A stretch of DNA of 64,000 nucleotides, from contig JAWQUS010000007.1 of assembly GCA_036365455.1 (NCBI GenBank), positions 19,918,001 through 19,982,000 of the forward strand. The letters run 5' to 3'. This stretch comes from Macrosoma leucophasiata. Taxonomy: Eukaryota; Arthropoda; Insecta; Lepidoptera; Hedylidae. The notes beneath the pieces are model-generated. The model was given only the letters and a program-made list of their open reading frames with translations. It was not told the origin of the DNA and searched no databases. Made by a program: the position numbers and the translations under genes. Of the stretch, positions 46,201 through 56,424 are shown piece after piece. Numbering within the stretch: the stretch's first letter is position 1; each line of letters begins with the position of its first letter.

Positions 46201-48561
46201 AAAACACACTCCTTGCCTACCCGATAAGGGACTTGGCGTGAAGATACATACATACATACTTACATGATAATCGTTTTCTGGCACAGATTGTACAAATGGA
46301 TGTTCGCCTAGTTCCATCATGTATGGTCGATGTTCCGGATTTTTTTCTAGGCATCTGAAATTTTCATAGGATCTATTTATAGCATCCTTATAAATTTATT
46401 TCACGATCAAAAAACCGATGATACTTACTCACAAATAAAATCATTGATATCATTCGAAGACATAGCCGGTTTCGCAACACTGGGTGGTGGATTTCGTACT
46501 ATTTGAAATAAAGCTCGCGTTGGATGCATATCTTGAAACGGTGCTTTGCCGTCCACCATTTCAATAGTTGTTATACCTAAAGCCCAAACATCAGCTCTGT
46601 TATCATAACCATCATTCCCACCAGTCACTGCCTCCGGTGCCATCCAACTAGGCGATCCAATATTAGTACAATTCTTATCAAGCGTCGACTTTAATTTACA
46701 CGACAGTCCAAAATCCGATAGCTTAACTTCTCCGTCTTTTGTTAATAAAATATTACTGCATCTTATATTCCGATGAATGATTTTGTTTTCATGGAGGTAT
46801 ACGAGTGCCTAAAAATAAATAAATGACATAGAACAAGATCGATATAATCGGGAGGATCAACACTTGTATTTGAAAAGAGAGATGGGTCGACGGATCCCTA
46901 ATGAATGGAACAACTGTCGGCTTATTCAGACAGCCCGGCGATACTAACGTCACTGTCAGTCAAGTGGTCCACGCCCCCGAGATTCATTGGGGGCTATTTG
47001 CAAAGGTACATATCAGACCTGTCGCAAGTGGCTGGTCTGTTTAACCGTTTATATTGTTTGAAATGTTGGAACATTTACATTCATTACGACGATATGACTT
47101 CATTGATAATAAAGTTGTTACATGTGTTCACGTATTATATTGATGAATCTACACCTAGTCAATTATTTACGATTAAGAAAATAATATGAAAATATACGGC
47201 CCACTTTTAAACTCATATTCAAGACATTGTAATTTGTTTATGGTCAACAATTCAAGCATTGTTAATGGTTAAATTATGTAAGCAAGTCGAAATCTTAATT
47301 CAAAATAAAAGCTGATAACTTTTCTTCTCTTGCTATCGACAATGTTTGCATCGCAACTCAAGCTCGGATCGTACCTCACGAGATGCAACATCGATAGATA
47401 TGCATTGAAAATATGCAGGTGGAAAGGGATGCAGCATCGGTATTGTGGGCCAAGTAACTTGCATAAAGATAATACGCATTTAAACATATCTAATACCCTT
47501 GGAGCTTAAAAACTCTATTTGAATTTACAATTCGATGCTTTGATGTGCTAGATATAAGGGAGATGTTCGATTGTGGGGATCGAGCCCGAGGGATCATTGG
47601 CTACTGTGGTAGAGGTCCGTATATCTTGTGTGTGCGAGCATTATTTACGATAATTGAGCGATGCGCCGCGATGGGGGGCCATCAACGGCGTTGTCGGACG
47701 CGCACCGACATTCACATCGACAAGTTCGACTGTTCCGTCGCGAATCACATCAAATGCAGCGGCGTGCATTTTAAGTAATGGCCCTAGATAGTATTTCAAC
47801 GTACGTGGACATTCGCTCGGTAATATTTTACTCGACGTCACGCGAGCAGCAGGTATCGTTGGGCCACGATCCGAGAACAATTGAGTTTGAATTCAAAGTA
47901 CCCACCAATTGATTCAGCCGTTGAAAGGTGGACTGGCAGGCCCTTTGTTTTATAAACAGCCATCTCGAGTTGGATGTGACGAACGACATGTTTATAGTCA
48001 GTCGAATATGGGCTTACCTTAATCGTATATTTGAGGATGTAAGCGATGTGTTCCTCGGACATTTTTCTGTCCGCTGCTTTCAGTTTTCTGACAATATCGA
48101 TGACAGATCCAAATTCGCATAACTGGAATACAGATCATTCGTTGTGTTACATGATTCATCTCAATAATGATAAGTATTCGATATTTATTAAGATTGTTCT
48201 CTATTTATTTTAGCTCATCCTTTAGTTAGTAGCTATTATTGTTAAGTGAATCTATTACCTATATCAGTCTTACCTCGAGCACGAACCATATTTTTCGGGA
48301 TTCCTCAGTCTTCTCGCAGAACACACCGTAGAAATCAATCAAATTTTGATGTTGTGTGAAGTCTCTTAGTATTTTATATTCTTCTTGTATGTGGTTTTCA
48401 TTGTCGTCTGTGTAAATTTGAACTTTGATGGCGACCGCTTTCTTTGCTTGTGTGTCTGTTGCCTTGAAAACTTCACCGAAAATACCAGAACCGAGTTTCT
48501 TTTCGAGTTTGTAACGATCGGTTGGACTTGGCAAGGACGATATCTGGAGACCGTCCTTCAT
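40212..48561 (-). CDS. ninaC: NINAC / class III myosin with N-terminal kinase, 16 exons, 1529 residues
   Basis: Minus-strand exons: 48274-48561, 48018-48122, 46429-46808, 46264-46354, 45182-45463, 44717-45105, 44071-44616, 43707-43999, 43324-43622, 42952-43241, 42724-42873, 42512-42615, 42361-42429, 42095-42282, 41443-41642, 40212-41127. Lengths sum to 4590 bases with matching phases. Residues ~17-280 are a Ser/Thr kinase (GSGIFGEVF, VAIK with Lys46, DFG 163-165, WMAPE). Residues ~330-1035 are a myosin motor (P-loop GESKSGKT 423-430; LDMFGFECYHRNRIEQL). Two IQ motifs follow (IIKVQCMMRAYLARR; LLIQKAYRGYMVRK), then a proline-rich tail (residues ~1225-1529) ending TVTDL. In flies NINAC sits in rhabdomeres, binds calmodulin and INAD and helps terminate the photoresponse. 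Odd points: HRN replaces the catalytic HRD (Asn145), and exon 8's donor, GTTCGT, is weak. Confidence 0.95.
41833..41907 (-). repeat. Decayed tRNA-like sequence in a ninaC intron
   Basis: AAAGAAAAAGTGG..., GACTGCAGGCGAGAC, GACCACTGGGAT and CCTGTCCAG follow, in order, the sequence of 34800-34868 (AAAGAAAAATGG..., GACTTCAGGCGAGAC, GACCTACTGGGAAT, CTAGTCCAG). Both the tRNA-like part and its flank are shared. Confidence 0.7.
45649..45843 (+). mobile_element. LINE family L 3' end with an 11-bp target duplication (ninaC intron 4)
   Basis: ACAACCATTAC at 45638-45648 and 45844-45854 flanks the truncated copy. The sense strand encodes GRVLSDGGVKSLRNRRACMK ... PVRDLA. It lies antisense to ninaC. Confidence 0.85.
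46199..46263 (+). mobile_element. LINE family L tail against the exon-4 splice donor of ninaC
   Basis: CCTTGCCTACCCGATAAGGG, ACTTGGCGTGAAGATACATAC and a CATACATAC tail end exactly at the donor. Read on the ninaC strand the exon is followed by GTAAGTATGTATGTATGTAT. Confidence 0.8.
47550..47890. other. GC-rich patch in ninaC intron 2
   Basis: CpG-rich within an AT-rich intron, open on the minus strand for 79 codons (47641-47880) but without splice sites in phase with the kinase exons. 47570-47625 (GGGGATCGAGCCCGAGGG) resembles a tRNA-type box B region. It could be an enhancer or an old SINE. Confidence 0.35.
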
Positions 48562-48591
48562 TTTGTCTGTTGTAAAATTATCTATATTTAA

Positions 48592-48671
48592 TTTTTATGT
48601 AACCATAACATCTGATAACCAAACGTCACGCAAACTGAAGTGTCACTTTTAAGTTTTGTTATCACTACAAA
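48592..48671. repeat. Inverted repeat, ninaC-proximal arm
   Basis: TTTTATGTAACCATAACATCTG ... AGTGTCACTTTTAAGTTTTG is nearly identical to the reverse complement of 50534-50613. It starts 31 bp upstream of the ninaC ATG, so it probably lies in its 5' UTR or promoter. Confidence 0.85.
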
Positions 48672-48870
48672 ACGAGCTAAAATAATGGCGACAACATGAA
48701 AATACGTTATATCTGAGGCTACATGAAATTGAGTGACGTTACAATATTCTTCTATTCGTCAATCTAATTCAAACATAAATGTTACTACACTTGCGATGAA
48801 ATATAAATCTGATGTCCACTATTACGTACAATTTTTAAGATTCACTCACGTATTAATCACTTTTACAAAT

Positions 48871-48889
48871 TAATTGAATATCACAATTA
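48871..48889. promoter_or_regulatory. Paired homeodomain-type sites upstream of ninaC
   Basis: TAATTG and CAATTA in inverted order, 7 bases apart, about 310 bp upstream of the ATG. TAATTGAATAT is close to the paired-class P3 / RCSI consensus used by fly photoreceptor promoters (9 of 11 positions). Suggestive only. Confidence 0.3.
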
Positions 48890-48899
48890 GCAATACAGC

Positions 48900-49365
48900 T
48901 TACCGTACCCCTGGAGGTGCGTCCACACGACTGGCCTAGTCCGCGCCTATTGCCGTTTCCACATTGAGCTCCTATAAGTGCTAGGGCTTCTACTATTAGG
49001 ACCGCAACTAATCCCTATAACACTATTAGGTCATAATACACCCCGACCTTCTTGTTTGCCTTGGGCCAGCGTAATTGGGGTCGTGTTGTTTTTAATAAGC
49101 AACTATGGTACTAAGCTATGTAAAGGATTGAATAGCGGTTTGTCGTTTTCATTGGTTTGGATTCATAAGTGGTTATGCAAAGTGAATTCTTTTAATTTTT
49201 TGAATTGATTGTATTAATTAGGCACTGGACATCTTCATGCCAAGTTCCTCACAGAGTAGGCAATAAAGTTTAGCCTAGTGTCCTGCGTGCCCTCGTTCAT
49301 CCACTTAGGCCCAAAATATAAGTTTGGAAGGACACGCGAATTAAAAAAAGGATAATTTCCTCCAT
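48900..49365. other. No gene recognised
   Basis: Mixed DNA upstream of ninaC. A short LINE L tail-like piece is at about 49225-49265 (CTTCATGCCAAGTTCCTCAC). Confidence 0.35.
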
Positions 49366-49592
49366 ACACAAGGAGGTAAAATTAGGGGCCCCCGCACGCG
49401 CGCATATTTTTTTGGCCCCCAGCGGCCCGGAGGCTTGAAGATTGATACGGCGGAAATACATACCTAACGAAAAAGAACGCACGAGAAAAAAACGACATTT
49501 CCCTGTGTAAGCTCTAAAAATCTCGATCTTAGGAGCCCCCCAGGACCGATTTCGAACGGCCCCTGCCGCCCTCCTTTTAGTCCGCCACTGGT
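49366..49592. mobile_element. GC-rich element with CCAGTGGCGGA end
   Basis: GGGGCCCCCGCACGCGCGC, GGCCCCCAGCGGCCCGGAGG, ending TAGTCCGCCACTGG. The end CCAGTGGCGGA resembles hAT-type termini. A partial relative lies at 24177. Confidence 0.45.
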
Positions 49593-49974
49593 TCCAGACT
49601 CTTGCGTAACTTGGCATGAAGATATATATATCAATATATCATGTTATGTATCTACCTATAGTTTTATTTTTTATTTTTATAGCGATTAAGTTAAACCTCA
49701 CTTAATTTTATTAGTTCAATTAGTTGATTCTTTGTATTGGCATAATCCTATTTCCCAGCTTAGGATTTGACTAAGGTTTAGTGGATATCTAAACAACAAG
49801 TCAGTAGGTAGGTTACTTACCTATTACGTTAAAGAAAGTATTGAATACCTACCAGCTTTTACCCGCGACTTCGTCCCCGGGTACGTCAGGTATGAAAACC
49901 CGATAAATATATACTCTTTAAATATATAAAGATTAATTAAATTAGCAGTAGTCATTTACAGGCAAATCCTTCTT

Positions 49975-50165
49975 TTTTATGTAAAGAAAATTGATGTTAA
50001 GTGACGACTGCAGCCTATGGACACCTACATAAAAACCAGAGGTCAAAATGCAGATGCGTTGCCACCCCTGAGACCGAGGATAATATGTCTCTGTGATAGT
50101 TATTACTGGACCAGGCATTGCCTTCTAACTTGAACACGATAGTGCAGAACATTTGGGGGCAGATA
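49975..50165 (-). mobile_element. SINE-like family A, diverged
   Basis: TTTTTTATGTAAAGAAAATTG, ATGTTAAGTGACGACTGCAGCC, CAAAATGCAGATGCGTTGCC, ending GAACACGATAGTGCAGAACA. Confidence 0.6.
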
Positions 50166-50533
50166 GAGGTAAAACTTTTTTTGTCAATGTGATCTATTTG
50201 AAAATTCCCTAAAGAATCTCTGAACGGGATAAACAGTATAGGTACTATGTGTTGCAGCCATATTACTCTACCTACCTGTGTACAAAATCGTTCATCGAAA
50301 TCTGTCCAGCCGCTTTAGCGAGATTGAGCAACAAACAAACGAAAAACACATCCATACTTTCATATTTATAAAAGTAGTAAGGTTGGCTCATAATTTTGAC
50401 ACGTATTACCTATTTTAATGTATTCGATACATCGACATAATAAAAGTCTCAATTTTTACATTATACCAAATTGAAGTGATGAAGCTTTTGACCGAAGGTA
50501 ATAGAAAAAAAAATAGGCTCTAGTGATATAAGC

Positions 50534-50613
50534 TTTGTAGTGATAACAAAACTTAAAAGTGACACTTCAGTTTGCGTGACGTTTCGGTATTCAGATGTTA
50601 TGGTTACATAAAA
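50534..50613. repeat. Inverted repeat, distal arm
   Basis: Reverse complement of the sequence upstream of the ninaC ATG (48592-48671) with a few differences, about 1.9 kb away. Confidence 0.85.
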
Positions 50614-51184
50614 TTTAAAATTGTCTCAAATATTTTTTTCTCGAATACTTATCAACGTCATATTATAATTACAAAGTTTTTTTTTATTTACTAATTATTT
50701 AATGGCATTAAATATTATGTAAGTAGTGCAAAATAAGGGAACGAAATTCAAACTTCCAAAACGCGCCGCCATTGGTCGAGACGAAATAACACTTTGTCTG
50801 GTGTTTTTCTTATACTATTTTTGCACTTAGGTGCTATACAATACTTGTAAGATGGCTTTTTTGCTTCTTCCATGATTTGTAGAGCAATTAAAATTGAAAA
50901 TACGTATGAAGTAAAACAAAAGTTCAGAGTAAGAAATACTTTACGTGTGTTGTGACGTCACAACACACGTCATCAAAATGACGGCGTTTGAAGAGCTCAA
51001 ATTTACTCAATGTTTTAAATTTGACTTTGAAAAATAGCTTTAATTTTTCTACGATATATATAAATAAATGATTAATATAAGACGAAAAAAAATTTTATGA
51101 ATTATTACCAAAAACAGAGATCCCTCCAAAAATCATGTAAAATGATGCCACGACAAGGCTCGATTAATAAAGGACTTATTACTC
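50614..51184. other. No gene recognised; one palindrome
   Basis: AT-rich, with an inverted CCAAT box (CCATTGG) at about 50767 in a CGCGCCGCC context and the palindrome at 50943-50970. It could be a distal promoter, but no transcript is evident. Confidence 0.35.
50943..50970. promoter_or_regulatory. 28-bp perfect palindrome centred on TGACGTCA
   Basis: ACGTGTGTTGTGAC followed by its exact reverse complement GTCACAACACACGT. The centre is the CRE core bound by bZIP factors, and both ends carry an ACGTG box. Confidence 0.6.
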
Positions 51185-51322
51185 GGCACGGTATTCAGGG
51201 CACGATAGCAAGGGTAGTGCAACATTTAGGGAGGTAGGGCGCTGTCGACCAGATAGTGTAATAAGCGGCAACCCGGCGCGAGGCTACGCGCACCATTTCT
51301 GCCGGACCCTGAATACCGTGTC
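51185..51322. mobile_element. 138-bp MITE with 16-bp inverted ends
   Basis: GGCACGGTATTCAGGG ... CCCTGAATACCGTGTC pair with one mismatch. The interior (ATAAGCGGCAACCCGGCGCG) recurs at 57045-57140 together with some right-flank sequence. Confidence 0.75.
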
Positions 51323-51385
51323 GTGTGATAGCCTTTTAGCTTGCACTGTCAAAATAAATCATCAGATCTCATGTAGAGCCAAGTT

Positions 51386-52070
51386 TTGAGCCCATTTGCT
51401 CCAACCGACAATGCAGAACACGTGCACGCCACCCACCTAGGGACCTCTATCCATTCGGGCGACGGACATCCCCTAGTCCGACGCCCGGAGGTTCCTGCCC
51501 AAACCACTCACAACACCAGGCGTCCCAAGACGCCTGGGTGGAGGGGTTTAGGCACACAGTTCGGCCTCAAAGGAGCGGCAGAGTCGAAAGAGTTCGACCC
51601 TCAACCGCTCCCCCGCGGCCCCACCACGTCCCTATCCGACGGCGGGACCACCGTTAGGCGGCTGGGGAACCCTATCCCCAGCAGGGCCAACGATATACCC
51701 GTACACCTCTTCCCCAGCCGTCTTCTCACCACGTCCCCATCTGACGGCGGGACCACCATTAGGCGGCTGGGGATAGGGTGCAGGGGCAACGGGTATTTGT
51801 ACACCTCCTCCCCAGCCGTCTCCTCTCCACAGCAGCGAGTGGCGGGCAGAGCCACTCGCTGCCACTTCAAACGCCGCCCCCTCTCTCTGGGTTTCTCTTG
51901 GCTTCGCCGGTGTGGGGACAACCACCGGGTACTGAGCCCCCCCCCACAACAAGGCGGAAACCCTCGGGGGGGAACTCTACACGCCCTAACTTTACAAGCC
52001 CTAACTTCATTAACTCTAACCATACCTTTAACTTTAGTCAAAATGCGTGGCTGGGCCTCTTGACTTTCCC
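51386..52070. other. GC-rich island with internal tandem units
   Basis: About 680 bp of GC-rich DNA open on both strands (225 codons plus, 182 minus). A ~114-bp unit around CGACGGCGGGACCACC, TTAGGCGGCTGGGGA and CACCTCTTCCCCAGCCGTCT is repeated at about 51630-51740 and 51740-51830 in diverged form. No domain is recognised. It is possibly the 5' region of an unidentified retroelement. I do not call a gene. Confidence 0.4.
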
Positions 52071-53084
52071 TCGAAGACTGTTCAATTATCATCAAATATA
52101 TGATCATAAAAATCAATGAATAAACCACGGCGTGGATACCATGCCACATTTTGACAAGGAATTAAGACTGTACAGTTTCATTAAGCCGTTAACTAGCAAG
52201 TTATATTTTGAAACAACCCGGATATGAATTCGGTGATTCATCAAGCAATGGCAGTGAAATGTAACAAAAGAATCGAAACATTTCGATAGTTATTATTTGC
52301 GATCCATCATGTACCTGTAAGCGATCTGTCATGCACAATGGACGGACAAGTGGTTGTGCTTGTTTTCAATGAAATGTATTCCTGCATCGATACTATAATA
52401 AACTTGTCAATGTACAGCGACAGTGTACTCTCTGCTTATCCAAAATCAATCAAATGTAGCTTGTAATACCATTGCATATGGTACTCGTGTGATTTAAGCG
52501 CCAAGTTCTCTAATAGTACCTACCTACTTTTCTTTATAAAACCAGGAATTTAGTAAAGATATGATGGGTTGGTATAAAAAAATATACCTACTCGTTAAAC
52601 TTAGGTCGGAGGCGCTAGTAGGTACTTAAATAATTGATTCTCAAAGTGGGCAACAGACAAAATGAGTTTGAGAACGTCCAGAAGAAGGGTTCTATTAGGA
52701 CTGTAAAATATGATGTAATATATGTATCTGCAAAATATGACCAATATGTGAGAACTATTTTTTTCAATTTCGTGATCTGAATTTGCTTATTAAGAATCAA
52801 ATAGAGCTGGTAATAATAATTGGTGCATAATATTCATGTACATTATAGATATTAGGTAGTAAATGTTTCTCTATTTACTTTCTCTAGAATATTTCAGATA
52901 TTTTGGTCCGGTTTTCGCCAACTTTTGGAGTAACCTTCTATAGTTTAGCTTTTGTAAGCATGTATATCTAATATTCTTATATCTCTCTCATGCGAATAGT
53001 GATTTTATTTTGAGTTCATTGAAATAAGTAAATCCTCGATAGTTAATAGACAGCATACTTGCTTACTAGAAGTTCGTAAGAAAA
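52071..53084. other. No gene recognised
   Basis: AT-rich with short open frames and no repeat copies identified. Confidence 0.4.
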
Positions 53085-53380
53085 TAAATGATCATCATCA
53101 TCATTTTAGCCAAAAGACGTCCACTGCTGTTCAAAGGCCTTCGAACGTTCCTGGGCCGGCCTCATACAGCAATTGCCCGCAACCTTCACCAGGTAGTTGG
53201 TTCACCTCGAGGAGGGTCTGCCTGCGCTTCGTCTTCCGATACGCGGTCGCCATTCGAGAACTCTTCTGCCTCAACGGCTGTCAGTTCTTCGAGCTATGTA
53301 CCACTTGAGTTTCGCTATTCAGTGGGCTTTGTCGGTTACTTTGGTTCTCATGCGTATTTCTGATTCGATTTAGCAGAGAA
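53085..53380 (-). mobile_element. RTE-like LINE 3' end
   Basis: Tail ATCATCATCATCATTTTAGC, then antisense sequence through ACGTCCACTGCTGTTCAAAG to GTTACTTTGGTTCTCATGCG. Confidence 0.75.
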
Positions 53381-53995
53381 ACGCCAAGCATAGCCATTGC
53401 TCTGTGATATATTTCCTTTATTTAAAGAATGAACCAAAAGTTATGTATTTAAAAAAAGATATCTAACGTAGAAAAAAAAAGAATTGTTCGGGAAACATCA
53501 ACAAAGACAAGACAGTTTTGCGCCGACTTTAAATCATTTCACGCTTGCCAAATAACATTAGTACAGGAAATTGATCATACAATATTGTACTTACAACCTA
53601 CCAACGCGTCCAAGCATCGATGACGATTCTGGTAGCAAATACACTGGAAGTAACTGGATAATTGCTGATGTCTATTGATATGTTGCTATAAGCGATTCAT
53701 TCCATTGTGGATTTTTTTGCTTAGCTACTCCAAAAGGCTTTGCAAACATTTTTATTGGGATTTGTTACGGCCAAGATGAATCGGTTTAACGGATTCTCGA
53801 ATCAGATACAGTAGCAACGGTATTTTGTTTTTGTGTGTACACGTGTGTTGAGAAGATCCAAGTTTGATCAGTTGATTTTTTTGGAGACAATATGATGTTG
53901 CGCCCCGGTTTTGAAGGTAGAAACGATGCATGAAATAATTTTTCGAAGATATACACGGTAAAATAAAAACTACACTTCACGCCTGTAATACCCGA
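53381..53995. other. No gene recognised
   Basis: AT-rich. The longest open frame (95 codons, minus, 53786-54073) runs into the SINE at 53996. Confidence 0.4.
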
Positions 53996-54275
53996 AGGGG
54001 TAAGCAGAGGTAAATACATGCATACAAGCATACATCCAAATACCCTAGAGTCGCCGGTTACGTCTTGGCTCATGTAACAGGTGGCGAGCCTGATGACATG
54101 TCCAGGCTCAATACCAAACTCCGAGGAACTGGGAAACTTATAGAAAATGGAGAATTCCTAAAAGAGACATATAAAGGATTTCAGATCGTTATCTCTATTA
54201 GCCCCTGACCCGGGAAACGAACCCAGTACTCCAGCATGGATGTAGTCTAGTGGCCTGCTACCAATAGACTACATA
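53996..54275 (-). mobile_element. tRNA-derived SINE, near full length
   Basis: Antisense copy of 61467-61755: GCCTGTAATACCCGAAGGGG, CCGGTTACGTCTTGGCTCAT, CAGGTGGCGAGCCTG, and the tRNA-like head with the box B complement GGGAAACGAACCCAG. Confidence 0.75.
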
Positions 54276-54399
54276 AAGCAGTTAGATTATAAATAAATAA
54301 ATAAATAGTTAAAATAAGGTTACACTCACATCCCCACACTAGGTATATATAATACCTTTGTCATGGGTGCCTTTGTGTACACACACAATGTCTTATTTG

Positions 54400-54480
54400 A
54401 CTTGTTGCGGTACGGGGATCGAACCCGTAAGCCTCGGTTAAAACAGTTGTCCACACACTGCTGGACCAAGTGGCTCTTCA
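54400..54480 (-). repeat. tRNA-like sequence with box B
   Basis: The minus strand reads CCACTTGGTCCAGCAG ... TACGGGTTCGATCCCCGTAC: an intact T arm and box B but no clean acceptor or anticodon arm. A SINE head or tRNA relic. Confidence 0.45.
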
Positions 54481-54587
54481 AAATTCTACGTAATGGTAGT
54501 TTTCCCGAATCAACGCCCTCGAGTCCTTACACTGAAACAACCATCAGTGTAAGTAACGATTTTGAATTAGCACGTGTAATATACTGG

Positions 54588-54840
54588 TGGTAGGCACCAC
54601 CACATTACCTAATATACTTGCCGCTAAATGGTAGTGTTCAGCACTATCGTGTTCCGGTCAGGTGGTAATGTACGGCTCTGTAATTTCCGGCACAGAGGCA
54701 TAACACGTTAGGCCTCAGGAGTGGTAACGCATCTGAATTTTGACCACTGGTCTTTGTGTGGGTGTCTATAGGCTGCAGTCATCACTTAACATCAATGTGA
54801 ACTGCATACTTGTTTGCCACTTCCATTACGTGAAAAAAAC
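54588..54840 (+). mobile_element. SINE-like family A, near full length
   Basis: GGTAGGCACCACCACATTACC to CCATTACGTGAAAAAAA. Confidence 0.75.
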
Positions 54841-56424
54841 ATACAGGTCGAATTGAGAACCTCCTCCTTTTTGAAGTCGGTTAAAAAAAAATTATCCATC
54901 AGGAAATTAAAAGAATCTACTTTGTATTCACTATTTTATTTTTCTCAAAATTAAAAACTGCCCGTACAAATACATCTTAATGCTACAATAAATAGTAAAG
55001 GTTAATAAATATCACGGCATTGGAATATAAACAGAGGGTTGACGACATATTTACAATTTTGTTACTTATTGTATACTACTTTGTGCTAATACTTAGGTAT
55101 GTTCCCCTAATACTGTTTCATTAACTATATACTAACGATTTTATCTACAAAGGGAATGTAAAAATGTAGTAAATGTTATTGGTAAGTGATAATAAATACA
55201 TTTAAAAATGGAATAGACACTTATATCACGAAATAATCGATTTATCGTAGACAGTGAAATATGTAAAATTGGCACCATTGGAGAAACTACTACCTCAATA
55301 GATCTTCCAACAAGTTCAATAAGTTCCAACATATCTTTTGGTGGTTTCATTATGAGCTGAAGAACTTGGATTTGTCCAATTGAATGTTTTATCTCATAAT
55401 ATGTATGGGTACCTCATGTAGGTATGGGTTCAATAAAATGTGGTATACCTACGAGTAGACATCGATATAGTAAGGAAACAATATTGTTACCTAACTGAAT
55501 ATTGGCTAATTGGCTAGGCCCCAAAAACTGTTACATTTTTTTTGTTTGTCGCTACAAAACACGTGAAAAGAGACTGCCTACGAATAAAGAACTGCGAAGT
55601 AGTATAAAGAGTCCTAAAAAGTGACAAATAATGCTCCAAAAATTTGACGTCCCTAAATTTTTGACGTTTTACGATACCAAGTTATCGTCAAAGTTTCTCA
55701 TTCATCATCAAATCATTGTCTGCCATCCATCATTGCTGCAGTTTTTCCCAATCGTTCATTCGAAAAAGACCGATTATAATAAATATTGAAATTACCCTAA
55801 AAAGGTAACCTAAGTGATGTCTCAATACTCGCAGTATTGAGACATCACTTAGGGTAATGATCAAAATAAAAGAGAGCATTGGCAAAAAAAAAAAATTTTA
55901 TACGGAACTTAAACATGAGCATTTTATTATAATAAAAAATAATCACCACAGGTAATGGAATGTCTTCTTGTGAGTCTAAATAACTATATTCACACTTGCA
56001 TATCCTCATCTCATATCTATTTCACTTAACAATCCATTCCAACTTTGAAGTTCATTTTAGGCTTTTATTTCTCACCCGAATGATCTGATGGTGTCACCTT
56101 ATTGATTAAAATCGTGAAAATTAAATATAGGTACCTACGCCTACGGCCTGTAGTAATACTGTCGATACATAATATAATACATCCATAATTTTCACCACCC
56201 CTGTAATAAAATTATAAAATATCATGTTTTCACTTTCTTCGGAAGTAGATTTGCTACATTATAGAGAAGTCATTAAGACTCTGGATGACTTATGTTTAAC
56301 GTATCAGAACATAGACAGAATGGCCAAGATCTTTCGAGGCTAATTTTGCTTTACAATAAATCTAGAACGGGATATAATTAATAAATCAGTTCTTGTACCT
56401 TCCCTAACTAATATTCAAGTACCC
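54841..56424. other. Region downstream of Wnt10, no other gene recognised
   Basis: AT-rich. It should contain the Wnt10 3' UTR next to 56425. The only distinctive feature is the hairpin at 55809-55853. Confidence 0.4.
55809..55853. repeat. Perfect hairpin, 21-bp arms, 3-base loop
   Basis: CCTAAGTGATGTCTCAATACT is followed by CGC and then its exact reverse complement, ending at 55853. Confidence 0.9.

Noticed and set aside
47641..47880. Extra ninaC exon in intron 2
   Set aside because: The kinase is continuous from exon 2 (ILKYTIK) to exon 3 (ALVYLHEN) without it, and flanking splice sites in phase are absent.
51386..52149. Long overlapping frames (225, 182, 113 and 106 codons) as genes
   Set aside because: They overlap on opposite strands in GC-rich DNA where stops are rare; no domain, start context or splice partner supports any of them.
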